64,000 bases of DNA from Bacillus kexueae (GCF_022809095.1 NZ_JALAZE010000004.1:62001-126000), one strand, 5' to 3'; shown: positions 21,562 to 31,342, numbered from the stretch's first letter. Numbers and translations are program-made. Notes: a model not told the origin generated them from the letters alone.

Positions 21562-22740
21562 TTAAACTTGAACTAAGATGGCGTCTCCTTGACCTCCACC
21601 ACTACAGATGGATGCAACACCAAGACCTCCACCACGACGTTTTAATTCGTAAATGAGCGTCATTAAAATTCGCGCACCACTTGCTCCGATTGGATGTCCT
21701 AACGCAACAGCTCCACCATTGACATTAATTTTCTCTGGATCAAGTCCTGCAAGCTGCTTACTCGCAAGGGCAACCGCAGCAAATGCTTCGTTAATTTCAA
21801 ATAAATCAATCTCTTCGACTGTTTTCCCCGCTTTTCTGAGCAATTCATTAATCACAAGGCCAGGTGTTTTCGGGAAATCTTTTGCTTCAACCGCAATCGC
21901 TGTATGCGCTAAAATCGTTGCGAGCGGCGTCTTTCCTTCCTTTTGAGCGCGTTCTTCACTCATTAATACAAATGCCCCCGCACCATCATTAACGCCCGGT
22001 GCATTTCCAGCTGTGATCGTGCCGTCATGATTAAATACAGGTTTTAATTGAGACAGGCGTTCAAGAGAAGTATCTTTTCGCGGAGCCTCATCCACCTCAA
22101 TAACCGTTATGTCACCTTTACGCCCTTTCATTTCAACCGAAACGATCTCTTCTTGTAATTTTCCGCTTTCAATGGCTTGAATCGCACGCTCATGACTTCT
22201 CAATGCCCATTGGTCTTGCTCTTCTCTAGAAATCTCTAATTCTTTTGCCGTTTCATTTCCGTACGTCCCCATATGAACACCTGTGAAGGAGCACGTTAAT
22301 CCGTCGTGCACCATTGCATCTTTCACTTCAGCGTGCCCCATTCGTAAGCCCCATCTCGCCTTCGGAAGTAAGTATGGTGCATTGCTCATCGATTCCATTC
22401 CACCTGCGACGATGACTTCTTCATCTCCAGCGCGAATAATTTGATCAGCTAATGTGACACTTCGCAAACCAGATGCACAAACTTTATTTATCGTTTCCGT
22501 TTTGACATGCCAAGGAATACCCGCTTCTCTAGCTGCTTGACGCGATGGGATCTGCCCTTGTCCCCCTTGCAACACATTCCCTAAAATAACTTCATCAACT
22601 TCTTCTGGTGAAACCCCTGCCCGCTTTAACGCTTCCTTAATCGCAATGCCTCCCAATTGGGACGCCGTTAAGGAACTTAATCCTCCACCAAATCGACCAA
22701 AAGGTGTTCTAGCAGCGCTTACAATAACCGTTTTCCCCAT
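21562..22740 (-). CDS. mmgA: Acetyl-CoA acetyltransferase (thiolase)
   Basis: This enzyme splits acetoacetyl-CoA into two acetyl-CoA. The 392-residue protein shows the acylated cysteine in N-K-V-C-A-S-G-L-R (about 88), the G-H-P-I-G-A-S-G-A histidine and the C-terminal C-S-G-G-G-Q-G-D-A cysteine. It matches MmgA throughout. Of two adjacent ATGs I use 22740 (M-G-K-T-V-I-V-S-A), 6 bases from GGGGAG. A TetR operator-like palindrome lies 30-50 bases upstream. Separated from fadF by a terminator, so it probably has its own promoter. Confidence 0.95.
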   Translation of the reverse strand: MGKTVIVSAARTPFGRFGGGLSSLTASQLGGIAIKEALKRAGVSPEEVDEVILGNVLQGGQGQIPSRQAAREAGIPWHVKTETINKVCASGLRSVTLADQIIRAGDEEVIVAGGMESMSNAPYLLPKARWGLRMGHAEVKDAMVHDGLTCSFTGVHMGTYGNETAKELEISREEQDQWALRSHERAIQAIESGKLQEEIVSVEMKGRKGDITVIEVDEAPRKDTSLERLSQLKPVFNHDGTITAGNAPGVNDGAGAFVLMSEERAQKEGKTPLATILAHTAIAVEAKDFPKTPGLVINELLRKAGKTVEEIDLFEINEAFAAVALASKQLAGLDPEKINVNGGAVALGHPIGASGARILMTLIYELKRRGGGLGVASICSGGGQGDAILVQV

Positions 22741-22771
22741 CATTTTCTCCCCTTTTTTTCATAATGACCAA

Positions 22772-22789
22772 CGACTGAACGCTCGCTCA
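22772..22789. promoter_or_regulatory. Operator-like palindrome upstream of mmgA
   Basis: On the minus strand TGAGCGAGCGTTCAGTCG, identical at 14 of 18 positions to the operator at 25201-25218. It would cover the promoter of mmgA. Likely bound by the TetR protein of the operon. Confidence 0.6.
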
Positions 22790-22963
22790 ACAACCATACA
22801 ACTAACAACTGACAGACAATATAAAATATTCTGTATAAAAAACCAAATATCCTTCCACTATTTTATTTTTGGATCACTTCGCCTTATCGTTACCACTTAA
22901 TCGTACGAGAGGCTGCTTTTAGCGAGCTTCGCCTAACTTTTAGTGCTAAGTATTTTTCAAGGA

Positions 22964-22998
22964 AGGATTGAAGGGCATATTTTATGCCATTCAATCCT
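22964..22998 (-). terminator. Terminator of fadF
   Basis: AGGATTGAAtGGCATA pairs with TATGCCcTTCAATCCT on the minus strand, followed by TCCTTGAAAAAT. The stem is strong but the T-tract poor, so read-through is likely. Confidence 0.6.
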
Positions 22999-23005
22999 CA
23001 TAATA

Positions 23006-25120
23006 TTAAGAAACAAGTTCTTTCGGCTGTTCACCAAATACAGATTTCTCTAGAAGCTCTGCTACATCGTACGTATGAACGTTTTCTTCTACTTCTTTCG
23101 CTTTCGTACCATCGCTTAACATTGTTAAACAGTACGGACAACCGGAACTGATGACGCTTGGGTTCACTGCTAAGGCTTGCTCCGTTCGCGCGACGTTAAT
23201 GCGGCTTCCTGTATCTTCTTCCATCCACATTAATCCGCCACCTGCTCCACAGCACATTCCAGTATCACGATTTCGTTCCATTTCGACTAACTTAACACCT
23301 GGAATCGCTTTAAGGATCTCACGTGGTGGTTCATACACTTCGTTGTAGCGTCCTAAATAACAAGAATCATGGAACGTAATGGTTTCGTTCACTTCAAATT
23401 GAGGCTTTAATTTTCCTTCTTTAACAAGTTGATGTAGCAATTCAGTGTGATGATAGATTTCCGCTTCCAAACCGAAATCTGGATACTCATTTTTGAAAAT
23501 ATTATAAGCATGCGGGTCAATCGTGACGATTTTCTTCACACCTAATTTTTCAAACTCTGCAATGTTCTTTGTCGCTAAATCCTGGAATAAGAACTCATTT
23601 CCAAGACGACGAGGTGTATCTCCAGAGTTTTTCTCTTTATTTCCTAAGATTGCGAACTTAACACCCGCTTCATTTAATAATTTGGCAAAAGAAAGGGCAA
23701 TTTTTTGGCTGCGATTATCGAATGATCCCATCGAACCAACCCAGAATAAATATTCAAATTCTTCCCCTTCTTTTTGTAACTCTTTAACCGTTGGTACATG
23801 GACGTCTTCACGAGCTTCACGCCATTTTTCTCGTTCGCGACGATTCAGTCCCCAAGGGTTCCCTTGACGTTCAATGTTTTGCATCGCACGCTGTGCATCG
23901 GCATCCATTTTACCTTCCGTTAACACGAGATAACGGCGTAAGTCGATAATTTTATCCACATGTTCATTCATGACTGGACATTGATCTTCACAATTTCGAC
24001 ATGTCGTACATGCCCAAATCTCTTCTTCAGTAATGACATCTCCAATTAAACTTGGATTATAGTCAATCGTTGCCGCAACTTCTTGTCCTCCTGCTGATGC
24101 AGCCATCGTTGCCAATTGGTTCCCTTTCGTGTGTGCAAAAGCAAACGTTGGAACCCAAGGCTGCTTAGATGTAACGACTGCACCTTTTTCTGTTAGATGG
24201 TCACGAAGCTTTACAATCAAGTCCATCGGTGAAAGGATTTTACCCGTCCCCGTTGCTGGACACATATTCGTACAACGACCACATTCTACGCAGGCGTACA
24301 AATCAATGAGCTGCGTCTGATTAAAGTCTTCAATTTTCCCTACACCAAATGTCTCTTGTGATTCATCTTCAAAATCAATTTTTTCAAGCTTTCCAGGGTT
24401 TGTTAAACGACTATAATACACATTGGCAGGACCGGCAATTAAGTGAGCGTGCTTCGATTGTGGAACGTAAACAAGGAATGTTAATAAAATGAGTAAATGC
24501 ACCCACCAAGCGACGTAAAAAATGACGGCCGCACCCGTTTTGCCAACAAAACCTAATAAAAAGGCAAAGGACGAGGCGATTGGCTCACTCCATGTTAAGC
24601 TGTGATCGTGCCAAATGATGTTCATACCATTTCCTAATAAAACAGAAAGCATAAGTCCGCCGATAAAGATTAAAACGAGACCCGATTTGAATCCTCTTTT
24701 CAAACGAACAAGCTTTTCAATATAACGACGATAAAAGGCTACTACGACTGCTACTAGAATGAAAAATGTGACGATTTCTTGGAAAAATGTAAATAATGGA
24801 TAGAGAGGACCAAGTGGTAGATGAGTGTCTGGGACGATTCCTTTTAGAATAAAATCAAGTGCACCGAATTGAACAAGAATGAAACCGTAAAAGAATACGA
24901 CATGGACCCAGCCCATCTTTTTATCTTTTAATAATTTTTTCTGTCCGAAAACATTTACTTTAACTCTTTCTAAACGTTCTTTCACTTTTCCATCAAACTC
25001 GGCTTTTTTCCCGAGTTTTATATAGGCGATTCGCGTCTTAATTAAGTATACAAACAACGAAACCCCGTAAGCGGTTACAATTAAGAACGCAATGAAATTC
25101 ACCCATAATAGTGTATTCAT
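23006..25120 (-). CDS. fadF: FadF, membrane iron-sulfur oxidoreductase (ETF:menaquinone type)
   Basis: FadF-type proteins are thought to take electrons from ETF, reduced by acyl-CoA dehydrogenases, and pass them to menaquinone in the membrane. The 704-residue protein has several N-terminal membrane helices (about 1-235, NarI-like), two 4Fe-4S motifs (C-V-E-C-G-R-C-T-N-M-C-P and C-T-T-C-R-N-C-E-D-Q-C-P) and two C-terminal CCG domains (C-C-G-A-G-G-G; S-S-G-C-P-Y-C). ATG 25120 follows GGGGGAG. Its promoter is overlapped by a FadR-type operator. It is the first gene of the acyl-CoA block. Confidence 0.93.
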   Translation of the reverse strand: MNTLLWVNFIAFLIVTAYGVSLFVYLIKTRIAYIKLGKKAEFDGKVKERLERVKVNVFGQKKLLKDKKMGWVHVVFFYGFILVQFGALDFILKGIVPDTHLPLGPLYPLFTFFQEIVTFFILVAVVVAFYRRYIEKLVRLKRGFKSGLVLIFIGGLMLSVLLGNGMNIIWHDHSLTWSEPIASSFAFLLGFVGKTGAAVIFYVAWWVHLLILLTFLVYVPQSKHAHLIAGPANVYYSRLTNPGKLEKIDFEDESQETFGVGKIEDFNQTQLIDLYACVECGRCTNMCPATGTGKILSPMDLIVKLRDHLTEKGAVVTSKQPWVPTFAFAHTKGNQLATMAASAGGQEVAATIDYNPSLIGDVITEEEIWACTTCRNCEDQCPVMNEHVDKIIDLRRYLVLTEGKMDADAQRAMQNIERQGNPWGLNRREREKWREAREDVHVPTVKELQKEGEEFEYLFWVGSMGSFDNRSQKIALSFAKLLNEAGVKFAILGNKEKNSGDTPRRLGNEFLFQDLATKNIAEFEKLGVKKIVTIDPHAYNIFKNEYPDFGLEAEIYHHTELLHQLVKEGKLKPQFEVNETITFHDSCYLGRYNEVYEPPREILKAIPGVKLVEMERNRDTGMCCGAGGGLMWMEEDTGSRINVARTEQALAVNPSVISSGCPYCLTMLSDGTKAKEVEENVHTYDVAELLEKSVFGEQPKELVS

Positions 25121-25191
25121 AATACTCCCCCATTCCCCCTGTTGTCACGAAAATTCGTAACCGATAAAATTTTCTGATGTTTCTTACTTCT

Positions 25192-25219
25192 ATTATATTA
25201 TGAATGAGCATTCAGTCAA
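25192..25219 (-). promoter_or_regulatory. fadF promoter
   Basis: TTGACT (25214-25219), 16 bases, TATAAT (25192-25197) on the minus strand. The -35 and most of the spacer lie inside the operator at 25201-25218. Confidence 0.75.
25201..25218. promoter_or_regulatory. FadR-type operator at fadF
   Basis: TGAATGAGCATTCAGTCA agrees with the B. subtilis FadR box TGAATGANTANTCATTCA at 12 of the 14 fixed positions. It would block the fadF promoter. Confidence 0.75.
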
Positions 25220-25409
25220 CGATTTTCTAAAATTTCATATTTTATTTGAAAGATGGAAAATCTAAAAGAAGAGTATTCATGCCTATTTAACAATGTAGAC
25301 GAAGTTTATTTTCCATAAATTAGTATTTTGTATCCTAACGAAGCACTTAAAAAGAACATGTATCGTTGAAATACAATTCATCATCCAACTAAGACTAGGA
25401 GGGATAATA

Positions 25410-26612
25410 ATGGAAGTAATCGGTATCATCTTCCTCATATTCATTACGTTGCTTGTACTTGTCGCTCTCGATTTTCAGTTAGGTCGACAATACTTCGTCA
25501 AACACCAACGCGACCGAACATTTTCAAGGAGAATGAGTGATTTAACGTTAATAACCGACGGAGAAAGTTTATATGAGGAATTGTTCCAAAGCATCCAAAA
25601 GAGCACACATTCTATTCATATCTTATTTTTTATCGTTCGGAACGACGATATTAGTAACACTTTTTATACTTTGCTGAAAGAAAAAGCAAAAGAGGGTGTA
25701 GAAGTGCGACTTCTATTGGATTTTGTCGGGTCCTTTCGTCTTAAACGAAAAACGAAAGCGGAGTTAAAGCGGAGCGGTGTTCAAGTTGAATTTTCACGAA
25801 GACCTACCTTCCCCTTCTTTTTTTACTCCCTCCAGTCACGCAATCATCGAAAACTAGCCATCATAGATGGGAAAGAAGGCTATTTCGGTGGTTTTAATAT
25901 TGGCAAGGAATATATCGGACGAAACCCAAACCTCGGTTTTTGGCGTGACTACCACCTTAAATGCGAAGGTGAAGGGGTACTTGATTTACAAGCTCAATTT
26001 CTAGATGATTGGTTTGAGTCCACAGGCGAAGATCTTCGGAACATGAAGCGTTATTTCCCACCGCTACCGAAAGGACGTATTGAGCATCACTTTGTTCCTA
26101 CATACGGAAACCGATTAGAGCAACATTTTCTTTCGTTTATTGAGCAAGCGAAAGAAGAACTTTATATTTGTTCTCCGTATTTTATACCTAGTAAAGCGAT
26201 TATGAAGGCACTGATTCAGTCTCTAGAACGAGGGGTGCAGATGACCATCATGGTCCCCATTAAATCGGACCACCCATTCGTAAAGGAAGCTTCCCTTCCG
26301 TATTTCGCTCCTTTGCTCCAACGGGGAGCAGCCATTTACCAATACGATTATGGCTTTTATCATGCAAAAGTCATTATCGTTGATGAACACGTTTGCGATA
26401 TCGGAACAGCGAACTTTGACCAGAGAAGTTTGTATTTGAACGATGAAATCAATTGTTTCATATACGATCGTTCATTTATTCAACTTGTCAAAGAGGCAGT
26501 TACCCATGATTTACAAAAAGCGAAATTATTAACGACAAAGCAATTAACTGATATGAGAACGAATGCTCGTTTTAGGGTTCAATTAGCTACACTACTCGCT
26601 CCTTTGTTGTAA
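25410..26612 (+). CDS. ywjE: Cardiolipin synthase family protein (YwjE type)
   Basis: A phospholipase-D-fold enzyme that joins two phosphatidylglycerols to cardiolipin in the membrane. The 400-residue protein has one N-terminal membrane helix (about 3-22) and two HKD motifs: H-R-K-L-A-I-I-D-G (about 150) and H-A-K-V-I-I-V-D-E (about 325), each followed by G-G-F-N or G-T-A-N. It is shorter than ClsA (about 480 residues, two helices), as YwjE is. AGGAGGG precedes the ATG. It is divergent from fadF, the same pairing as in B. subtilis. Confidence 0.92.
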   Translation: MEVIGIIFLIFITLLVLVALDFQLGRQYFVKHQRDRTFSRRMSDLTLITDGESLYEELFQSIQKSTHSIHILFFIVRNDDISNTFYTLLKEKAKEGVEVRLLLDFVGSFRLKRKTKAELKRSGVQVEFSRRPTFPFFFYSLQSRNHRKLAIIDGKEGYFGGFNIGKEYIGRNPNLGFWRDYHLKCEGEGVLDLQAQFLDDWFESTGEDLRNMKRYFPPLPKGRIEHHFVPTYGNRLEQHFLSFIEQAKEELYICSPYFIPSKAIMKALIQSLERGVQMTIMVPIKSDHPFVKEASLPYFAPLLQRGAAIYQYDYGFYHAKVIIVDEHVCDIGTANFDQRSLYLNDEINCFIYDRSFIQLVKEAVTHDLQKAKLLTTKQLTDMRTNARFRVQLATLLAPLL

Positions 26613-26739
26613 TAATTTGTTTCCATCTGCTCTGCCAGCTCCCTTAAAAGAAATGGCGTTTTATTGTTTACATTTCCCATTAATTCCAATACCATTTTTA
26701 TGTATGTATTTTTTTATTAAATTTTCCATTAAATTGGTA

Positions 26740-26766
26740 GAACAATTTGTGTTTACCAATCGTCTA
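26740..26766 (+). promoter_or_regulatory. ECF-type promoter of the sigma factor gene
   Basis: GAAC (26740-26743), a 17-base spacer, then CGTCTA (26761-26766). The AAC -35 and CGTC -10 are the usual ECF signals (SigM, SigW, SigX type), so the sigma factor probably transcribes its own gene. The ribosome binding site follows within 10 bases of the -10. Confidence 0.65.
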
Positions 26767-26788
26767 TAGGGTAGAAAGGAGCAGGCAG

Positions 26789-27307
26789 ATGGGAAATGCC
26801 GATATTGTAAACATTATCAAAACTCATCGGCCACATATTGAAAGGACCGTTCGAAAAGCTGTGAAAAATGCCTCTCTTGTCGATGATATCGTGCAAGATG
26901 TTTGTATTAAGATTTATAAATACTTTCAAACGCACGAGGTTCCGTCGAATTTAGTAGGATGGCTCACAACGGTATCGAAAAATACCGCAACCGACCATTT
27001 GCGAAAATTAAAACGTAACCAAGACTTGTTGGAGGAAATTCAACAGGAAGTGCAGAACCCGCTCACTGCTCCAAGTATTAAAGGACCAGAGGAGCAAGTG
27101 ATTTCGAAGCAAACGATTCAATCGGTAAAAGAAACACTTAATCAACTCGATGACGAAACGAGAAAAATTTTAATCCTTCGTCAGCAAGGACTTGCGTATC
27201 ATGAGATCTCAGACCAATTAAATCTTCCACTTAATACGGTAAAAACGAAAATATTTCGCGGAAGAAAGCAATTGATGTCTAATTTATTGAATAAGGAGGT
27301 CTTTTAA
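26789..27307 (+). CDS. ECF-family RNA polymerase sigma factor
   Basis: An extracytoplasmic-function sigma factor that redirects RNA polymerase when its anti-sigma partner lets go. The 172-residue protein has region 2 (about 5-75, with D-D-I-V-Q-D-V and W-L-T-T-V-S-K-N-T-A-T-D-H-L-R-K) and region 4 (about 115-165, L-D-D-E-T-R-K-I-L with a helix-turn-helix I-S-D-Q-L-N-L-P-L-N-T-V-K-T-K). ATG 26789 is chosen for AAGGAG 7 bases upstream; a start at 26747 would fall inside the promoter. It is directly followed by its anti-sigma gene. I cannot assign it to a named B. subtilis ECF. Confidence 0.9.
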   Translation: MGNADIVNIIKTHRPHIERTVRKAVKNASLVDDIVQDVCIKIYKYFQTHEVPSNLVGWLTTVSKNTATDHLRKLKRNQDLLEEIQQEVQNPLTAPSIKGPEEQVISKQTIQSVKETLNQLDDETRKILILRQQGLAYHEISDQLNLPLNTVKTKIFRGRKQLMSNLLNKEVF

Positions 27308-28204
27308 ATGAATGTTCATGAAGAATACCAAGACCTCATTCTTCAATACGATATGTTAGACGAGAACGAAAAACGACAAGTCGATGATCATATCCAAACA
27401 TGTCAACAATGCCAGCAATATTTCCATTTGTTCGTAGAAATGAACGAAGCACTAGACATTCTCGCTATTGAAGAAGACATAGATGAATTAAAAGAACAAC
27501 AGATAGACAATGTCACCCCGTTACCGAAAAAGCGGTCGCAACCAATTTGGAAAAAATTCGCCCTTGCAGCCTCTCTTCTCATCATGGTTACGGTTTCATT
27601 CGCCTTCACAGAACAAGGTCAAGCGGCGATTCAAAAAGCATTAAACCTACTAGTCGCAGAAAAGGTGCTGGAAGGTGCGAAACCCTTACCGGAAAAAGAG
27701 GGGAAACAGGTCGCTTTATACAGTAAGGAAAAAGTAAACGGTATAATAATGGAGTCTTACTCAATTGGAGATGAACTTCGAATAGAAGATGAATTTGGAA
27801 ATTACCGTATTATTACTCCTGACACTACGTATATCTACAATAAAGAAGAAAATACCTTCACGATTGAGCAGATTGAAGGTGGTGCTGAATGGGAATCCTC
27901 TTTTATTGCAGAGAAATCAAATGATAACATACAGTATTTAGGAACGGACGAATACTTTGGAAGAGAAGTTGAAAAATATTTAATCAAACACGATGAAGTG
28001 TATTCAGATGAATATTGGTTTGATAAGGAATATAATCAAATAATTAGAGTCATTGAATTTCATAGTGGAATTAGAGAAGAACGCGCGGAAACACTAGAGT
28101 TAAAAGAAATTACGATTGATAAAGATAGTGAACTTTTTGATACATCGCCTCCAGAAGGCGCAGAAGTTATCGATCTTCGAAATCAAGAATCTGATGGTCC
28201 TTAA
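27308..28204 (+). CDS. Zinc-finger anti-sigma factor, single-pass
   Basis: This is the likely membrane anti-sigma partner of the preceding ECF factor. The 298-residue protein has an N-terminal zinc anti-sigma domain with H-I-Q-T-C-Q-Q-C (about 28-35), one membrane helix (about 82-101) and a large outside domain of about 195 residues rich in Glu, Tyr and Ile. That domain has a strand-rich pattern and reminds me of LolA/MucB-like or DUF4367-type sensor domains, but this is a guess. The ATG is 1 base after the sigma stop with AAGGAGG upstream. The outer domain presumably senses the signal. Confidence 0.85.
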   Translation: MNVHEEYQDLILQYDMLDENEKRQVDDHIQTCQQCQQYFHLFVEMNEALDILAIEEDIDELKEQQIDNVTPLPKKRSQPIWKKFALAASLLIMVTVSFAFTEQGQAAIQKALNLLVAEKVLEGAKPLPEKEGKQVALYSKEKVNGIIMESYSIGDELRIEDEFGNYRIITPDTTYIYNKEENTFTIEQIEGGAEWESSFIAEKSNDNIQYLGTDEYFGREVEKYLIKHDEVYSDEYWFDKEYNQIIRVIEFHSGIREERAETLELKEITIDKDSELFDTSPPEGAEVIDLRNQESDGP

Positions 28205-28210
28205 ATGAGT

Positions 28211-28235
28211 AAAGAGAGGGAATTCCCCTCTCTTT
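28211..28235 (+). terminator. Terminator of the sigma/anti-sigma operon
   Basis: AAAGAGAGGG, a 5-base loop, CCCTCTCTTT. The T-tract is broken (GCTTATTCGTTCTTTT). Confidence 0.6.
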
Positions 28236-28268
28236 GCTTATTCGTTCTTTTAACTTATTCATGTTGCT

Positions 28269-28769
28269 TTATTTTGAAAAGGATAAGTAATAGTACGTAT
28301 TCTTTCCAACAATGCCGTCTACTGCTAGTCCTTTATCTCGTTGAAATGCCTTTACTGCGGCTTCTGTTTGTGAGCCGAATATTCCATCCACAGTCCCCGC
28401 ATTATACCCTAAACAATTGAGCGTTTTTTGTACGGCACTCACTTTACTTCCTGTCGATCCTCTTTTAATTAAGTAAGAATAGCTAAAATCAATCGACGTA
28501 TCGTTTAATACGACCCCAAGTAACGTTCCACTACTATTTTTCACATATCCTTTTTCTCCCACACTTTTTACCCAACTATAACCATTACTTTCTGAGCTTA
28601 AGTAATTTGTCCAAGAAGAGGATGCGGTACAAGTATACGCTTTCGTATAATAGCTGGTACTTGCCAATGAGCGCTCCATTCCAGTATCTGCAGAAGCAGC
28701 TTGAAAACTATTTAAGAATAATGCTGAACAAACACCCACACCAACTAAACTTTTCATCCATTTTTTCAT
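28269..28769 (-). CDS. Secreted peptidoglycan-binding domain protein
   Basis: A 166-residue exported protein. A signal peptide (about 1-27, ending A-A-S-A) is followed by a Ser/Tyr-rich segment of about 70 residues with no known fold, then a C-terminal PG_binding_1 repeat (about 100-166) with V-Q-K-T-L-N-C-L-G-Y, V-D-G-I-F-G and A-V-K-A-F-Q. No catalytic domain is present, so it is a wall-binding protein, not a hydrolase by itself. GGAGGGG precedes the ATG. Convergent with the anti-sigma gene; whether it is part of that envelope response is unknown. Confidence 0.82.
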   Translation of the reverse strand: MKKWMKSLVGVGVCSALFLNSFQAASADTGMERSLASTSYYTKAYTCTASSSWTNYLSSESNGYSWVKSVGEKGYVKNSSGTLLGVVLNDTSIDFSYSYLIKRGSTGSKVSAVQKTLNCLGYNAGTVDGIFGSQTEAAVKAFQRDKGLAVDGIVGKNTYYYLSFSK

Positions 28770-29066
28770 ATTTAACCCCTCCGATATAATTGAAATGATT
28801 TCAGATTATCCACGGTTGATTGACTCTTGATGTCTTTTTTGTAGTAAACATCCAATCAATACTAGGGCCCATATGTATTGTGGAACTAGATGCTGAATTA
28901 GTAAATGTTAATTTCTTAATTTTCAGCATCTTCAGTATATAGTACGAGTGTTTAGGAAAATGGTTTCAAAAAAGTACAAAAAATTTCTAAAAAATATGAT
29001 ATAAGTATAATTTAATGATAGGTAAAATTATGCGGCGTTCGTTTAACAAGGTATCGAATAGAAAAA
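28770..29066. other. Gap between the wall-binding protein gene and argS
   Basis: AT-rich; should hold the promoter of the 28269-28769 gene (minus strand). I see no confident -35/-10 pair, repeat or RNA element. Confidence 0.4.
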
Positions 29067-29092
29067 GCCCCCGAATCCAATTGCTCGGGGGC
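29067..29092 (-). terminator. Terminator of argS
   Basis: GCCCCCGA, a 10-base loop, TCGGGGGC, then TTTTTC on the minus strand. Confidence 0.88.
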
Positions 29093-29100
29093 ATTAGAAA

Positions 29101-30771
29101 TTACATTTTTTCTGGCGCTGATACACCCACTAATTGAAGGGCGTTTTGAAGAGTGATTTGCGTTGCTTTAACAAGCGCTAAACGTGCGCGTGATTTCTCG
29201 ACATGCTCTTGATCAAGAACTTTTTCAGCATTGTAGAAGCTATGAAGAGCAGATGCAACGTCAAAAATATAGTTCGTGATGCGATGTGGAATTCGCTTCT
29301 CTGCTGCTTCTGCAACAACCATTGGGAATTCACCGATTTTCTTTAATAGCTCAATTTCTTTTTCGGAGGAGATTTCGTTTAATGCTAACTCTCCTTCGTA
29401 AGTTAAGCCTAACTCTTCCCCTTGACGTAAAATGCTGCAAATTCGAGCGTGTGCATATTGAGCGTAATAAACAGGGTTTTCATTCGATTGTGATACAGCT
29501 AAATCTAAATCAAAGTCTAAGTGCGAATCTCCGCTTCTCATGGCAAAGAAGTAACGAACAGCATCAAGACCAACTTCTTCGACAAGCTCTCTCATCGTTA
29601 CGGCTTTACCCGTACGTTTACTCATCTTCACCTTTTCACCGTTTTTATAAAGGCTGACCATTTGCATAATTTCTACTTCAAGCGTATCGCGATCGTACCC
29701 TAACGCTTCGATGGCTGCCTTCATACGAGGGATGTATCCGTGGTGGTCTGCTCCCCAAATGTTAATAAGCTTTTCAAAGCCACGGTTTAACTTATCTTTA
29801 TGATAAGCAATATCCGGTGTTAAGTAAGTGTAAGAGCCATCTTTTTTAATTAATACACGGTCTTTGTCATCACCAAAAGGTGTTGTACGGAACCAAGTCG
29901 CTCCATCTTCTTCATAAATATGGCCATTTTCACGAAGTAGGTTTAATGCTTCTTCAACTTTCCCCGTTTCATATAAGGAAGTTTCAGAATACCATACATC
30001 GAATGGAACGCGGAACTCATCTAGATCTTTCTTTAGCTTGTCCATTTGGAACTTTAATCCGTACTCACGGAAAAACTTTAAGCGCTCTTCGTGGCTTTCA
30101 TGTAAGAAACGATCACCATATTCTTCTGCAATCTTTTTCCCGATTTCAATAATATCCTGACCGTAATAGCCGTCCTCTGGCATTTCTGCCTCTTGTCCAA
30201 GCGCTTGTAAATATCTAGCTTCACAAGAAAGCGCTAAGTTATGAATTTGATTACCTGCATCGTTAATGTAATACTCACGTGTAACGTCATAACCAGCTTT
30301 ATCTAAAATATTACATAAAGAGTCACCAACAGCCGCACCGCGAGCATGTCCTAGGTGTAGAGATCCTGTTGGGTTAGCCGAAACAAATTCCACTTGGATT
30401 TTCTGTCCGCCACCAGCATTTGACTCTCCGTAGCGTGGACCTGCTTCAATAATTGTCGGAATTAAATCCGTTAAGTACGAATTATTCATGTAGAAGTTAA
30501 TGAATCCAGGTCCTGCGATTTCAATCTTCTCAATCGATGCTTTAGATTTATCGAAGTTTGCGATAATATCCTCGGCAATAAAGCGAGGCGCTTTTTTCGC
30601 AATGCGTGCTAATTGCATCGCCATATTTGTTGAATAGTCTCCATGTGCTTTATCCTTCGGTGTTTCTAAAATAACCGCTGGAATTTCTTCTTCCGTAGCT
30701 AAATTAGCTTTCAAAACCGCCGCCTTCACTTCTTCTTTCAGCCGATCTTTCACTTGCTCGACGATGTTCAT
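29101..30771 (-). CDS. argS: Arginyl-tRNA synthetase
   Basis: This enzyme charges tRNA-Arg. The 556-residue class I synthetase has the N-terminal tRNA-binding Add-1 domain (about 1-110), the HIGH-type motif H-L-G-H after N-P-T-G-S-L (about 130), and K-M-S-K in V-K-M-S-K-R-T-G-K (about 375), which many archaeal and some bacterial ArgS lack. A DALR anticodon-binding domain ends the protein. It overlaps ywiB by 4 bases (ATGA), so the two are translationally coupled. Confidence 0.97.
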   Translation of the reverse strand: MNIVEQVKDRLKEEVKAAVLKANLATEEEIPAVILETPKDKAHGDYSTNMAMQLARIAKKAPRFIAEDIIANFDKSKASIEKIEIAGPGFINFYMNNSYLTDLIPTIIEAGPRYGESNAGGGQKIQVEFVSANPTGSLHLGHARGAAVGDSLCNILDKAGYDVTREYYINDAGNQIHNLALSCEARYLQALGQEAEMPEDGYYGQDIIEIGKKIAEEYGDRFLHESHEERLKFFREYGLKFQMDKLKKDLDEFRVPFDVWYSETSLYETGKVEEALNLLRENGHIYEEDGATWFRTTPFGDDKDRVLIKKDGSYTYLTPDIAYHKDKLNRGFEKLINIWGADHHGYIPRMKAAIEALGYDRDTLEVEIMQMVSLYKNGEKVKMSKRTGKAVTMRELVEEVGLDAVRYFFAMRSGDSHLDFDLDLAVSQSNENPVYYAQYAHARICSILRQGEELGLTYEGELALNEISSEKEIELLKKIGEFPMVVAEAAEKRIPHRITNYIFDVASALHSFYNAEKVLDQEHVEKSRARLALVKATQITLQNALQLVGVSAPEKM

Positions 30772-31196
30772 GACTGTTCCTCCTTGTATTCAATCGTTAA
30801 TGTATGTACGTGTTTTTCTTCTCCAATATTTAAATCGTAGTGTACTTTCAGTGTACCACGATTATCTGTTTGATTTGTACTGATTCCCAATGATTTCGTT
30901 AACGTGGCAAGACGAAACGTTCCGTACTGGGTCTCATAGTTCGAAATCGTTTGCTGTTGTTCGATAAAGCGTTGCCTCATCTTAACAGCACCTGAACGCA
31001 TGATGTAAAGCTCATTTTCAGTCCATTTTAAAAGCGATTTAACATGACCAAAATCATGCTCTTCTTCATATTGTATATACGTCGCACCATCTTTTGTTGA
31101 ATAATATCCTGTTGTCCAAAATTCGATGACGTTTTGATCGTCACCTTGTTGAATCACATTATGGACATGGATTTGAACAGGTACTCCATTTTTCAT
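30768..31196 (-). CDS. ywiB: YwiB, DUF1934 (calycin-like) protein
   Basis: A 142-residue conserved protein, always next to argS in Bacillus. The family has a beta-barrel (lipocalin/calycin-like) fold and no known function. Visible: [16 protein letters not shown] and [10 protein letters not shown], all family hallmarks. Three in-frame ATGs (31205, 31199, 31196) are close together; I use the last, 8 bases past AAAGGA and in line with B. subtilis YwiB. Coupled to argS by overlap. Confidence 0.85.
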   Translation of the reverse strand: MKNGVPVQIHVHNVIQQGDDQNVIEFWTTGYYSTKDGATYIQYEEEHDFGHVKSLLKWTENELYIMRSGAVKMRQRFIEQQQTISNYETQYGTFRLATLTKSLGISTNQTDNRGTLKVHYDLNIGEEKHVHTLTIEYKEEQS

Positions 31197-31342
31197 CATT
31201 CTCATCCTTTAAAAGGCTTTATTAACTTCATTAGTATAAAGATTCTTCTCGCTGAATGCAATGGGGAGCGTTTGAAATTGTCAGTGATTTAGATGATAAC
31301 GAATAAACAAACGATCTCCCATCATAGAAACTTACGTAAAAA

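Noticed and set aside
30768-31342. T-box leader for argS/ywiB
   Set aside because: No T-box sequence or long structured leader before ywiB.
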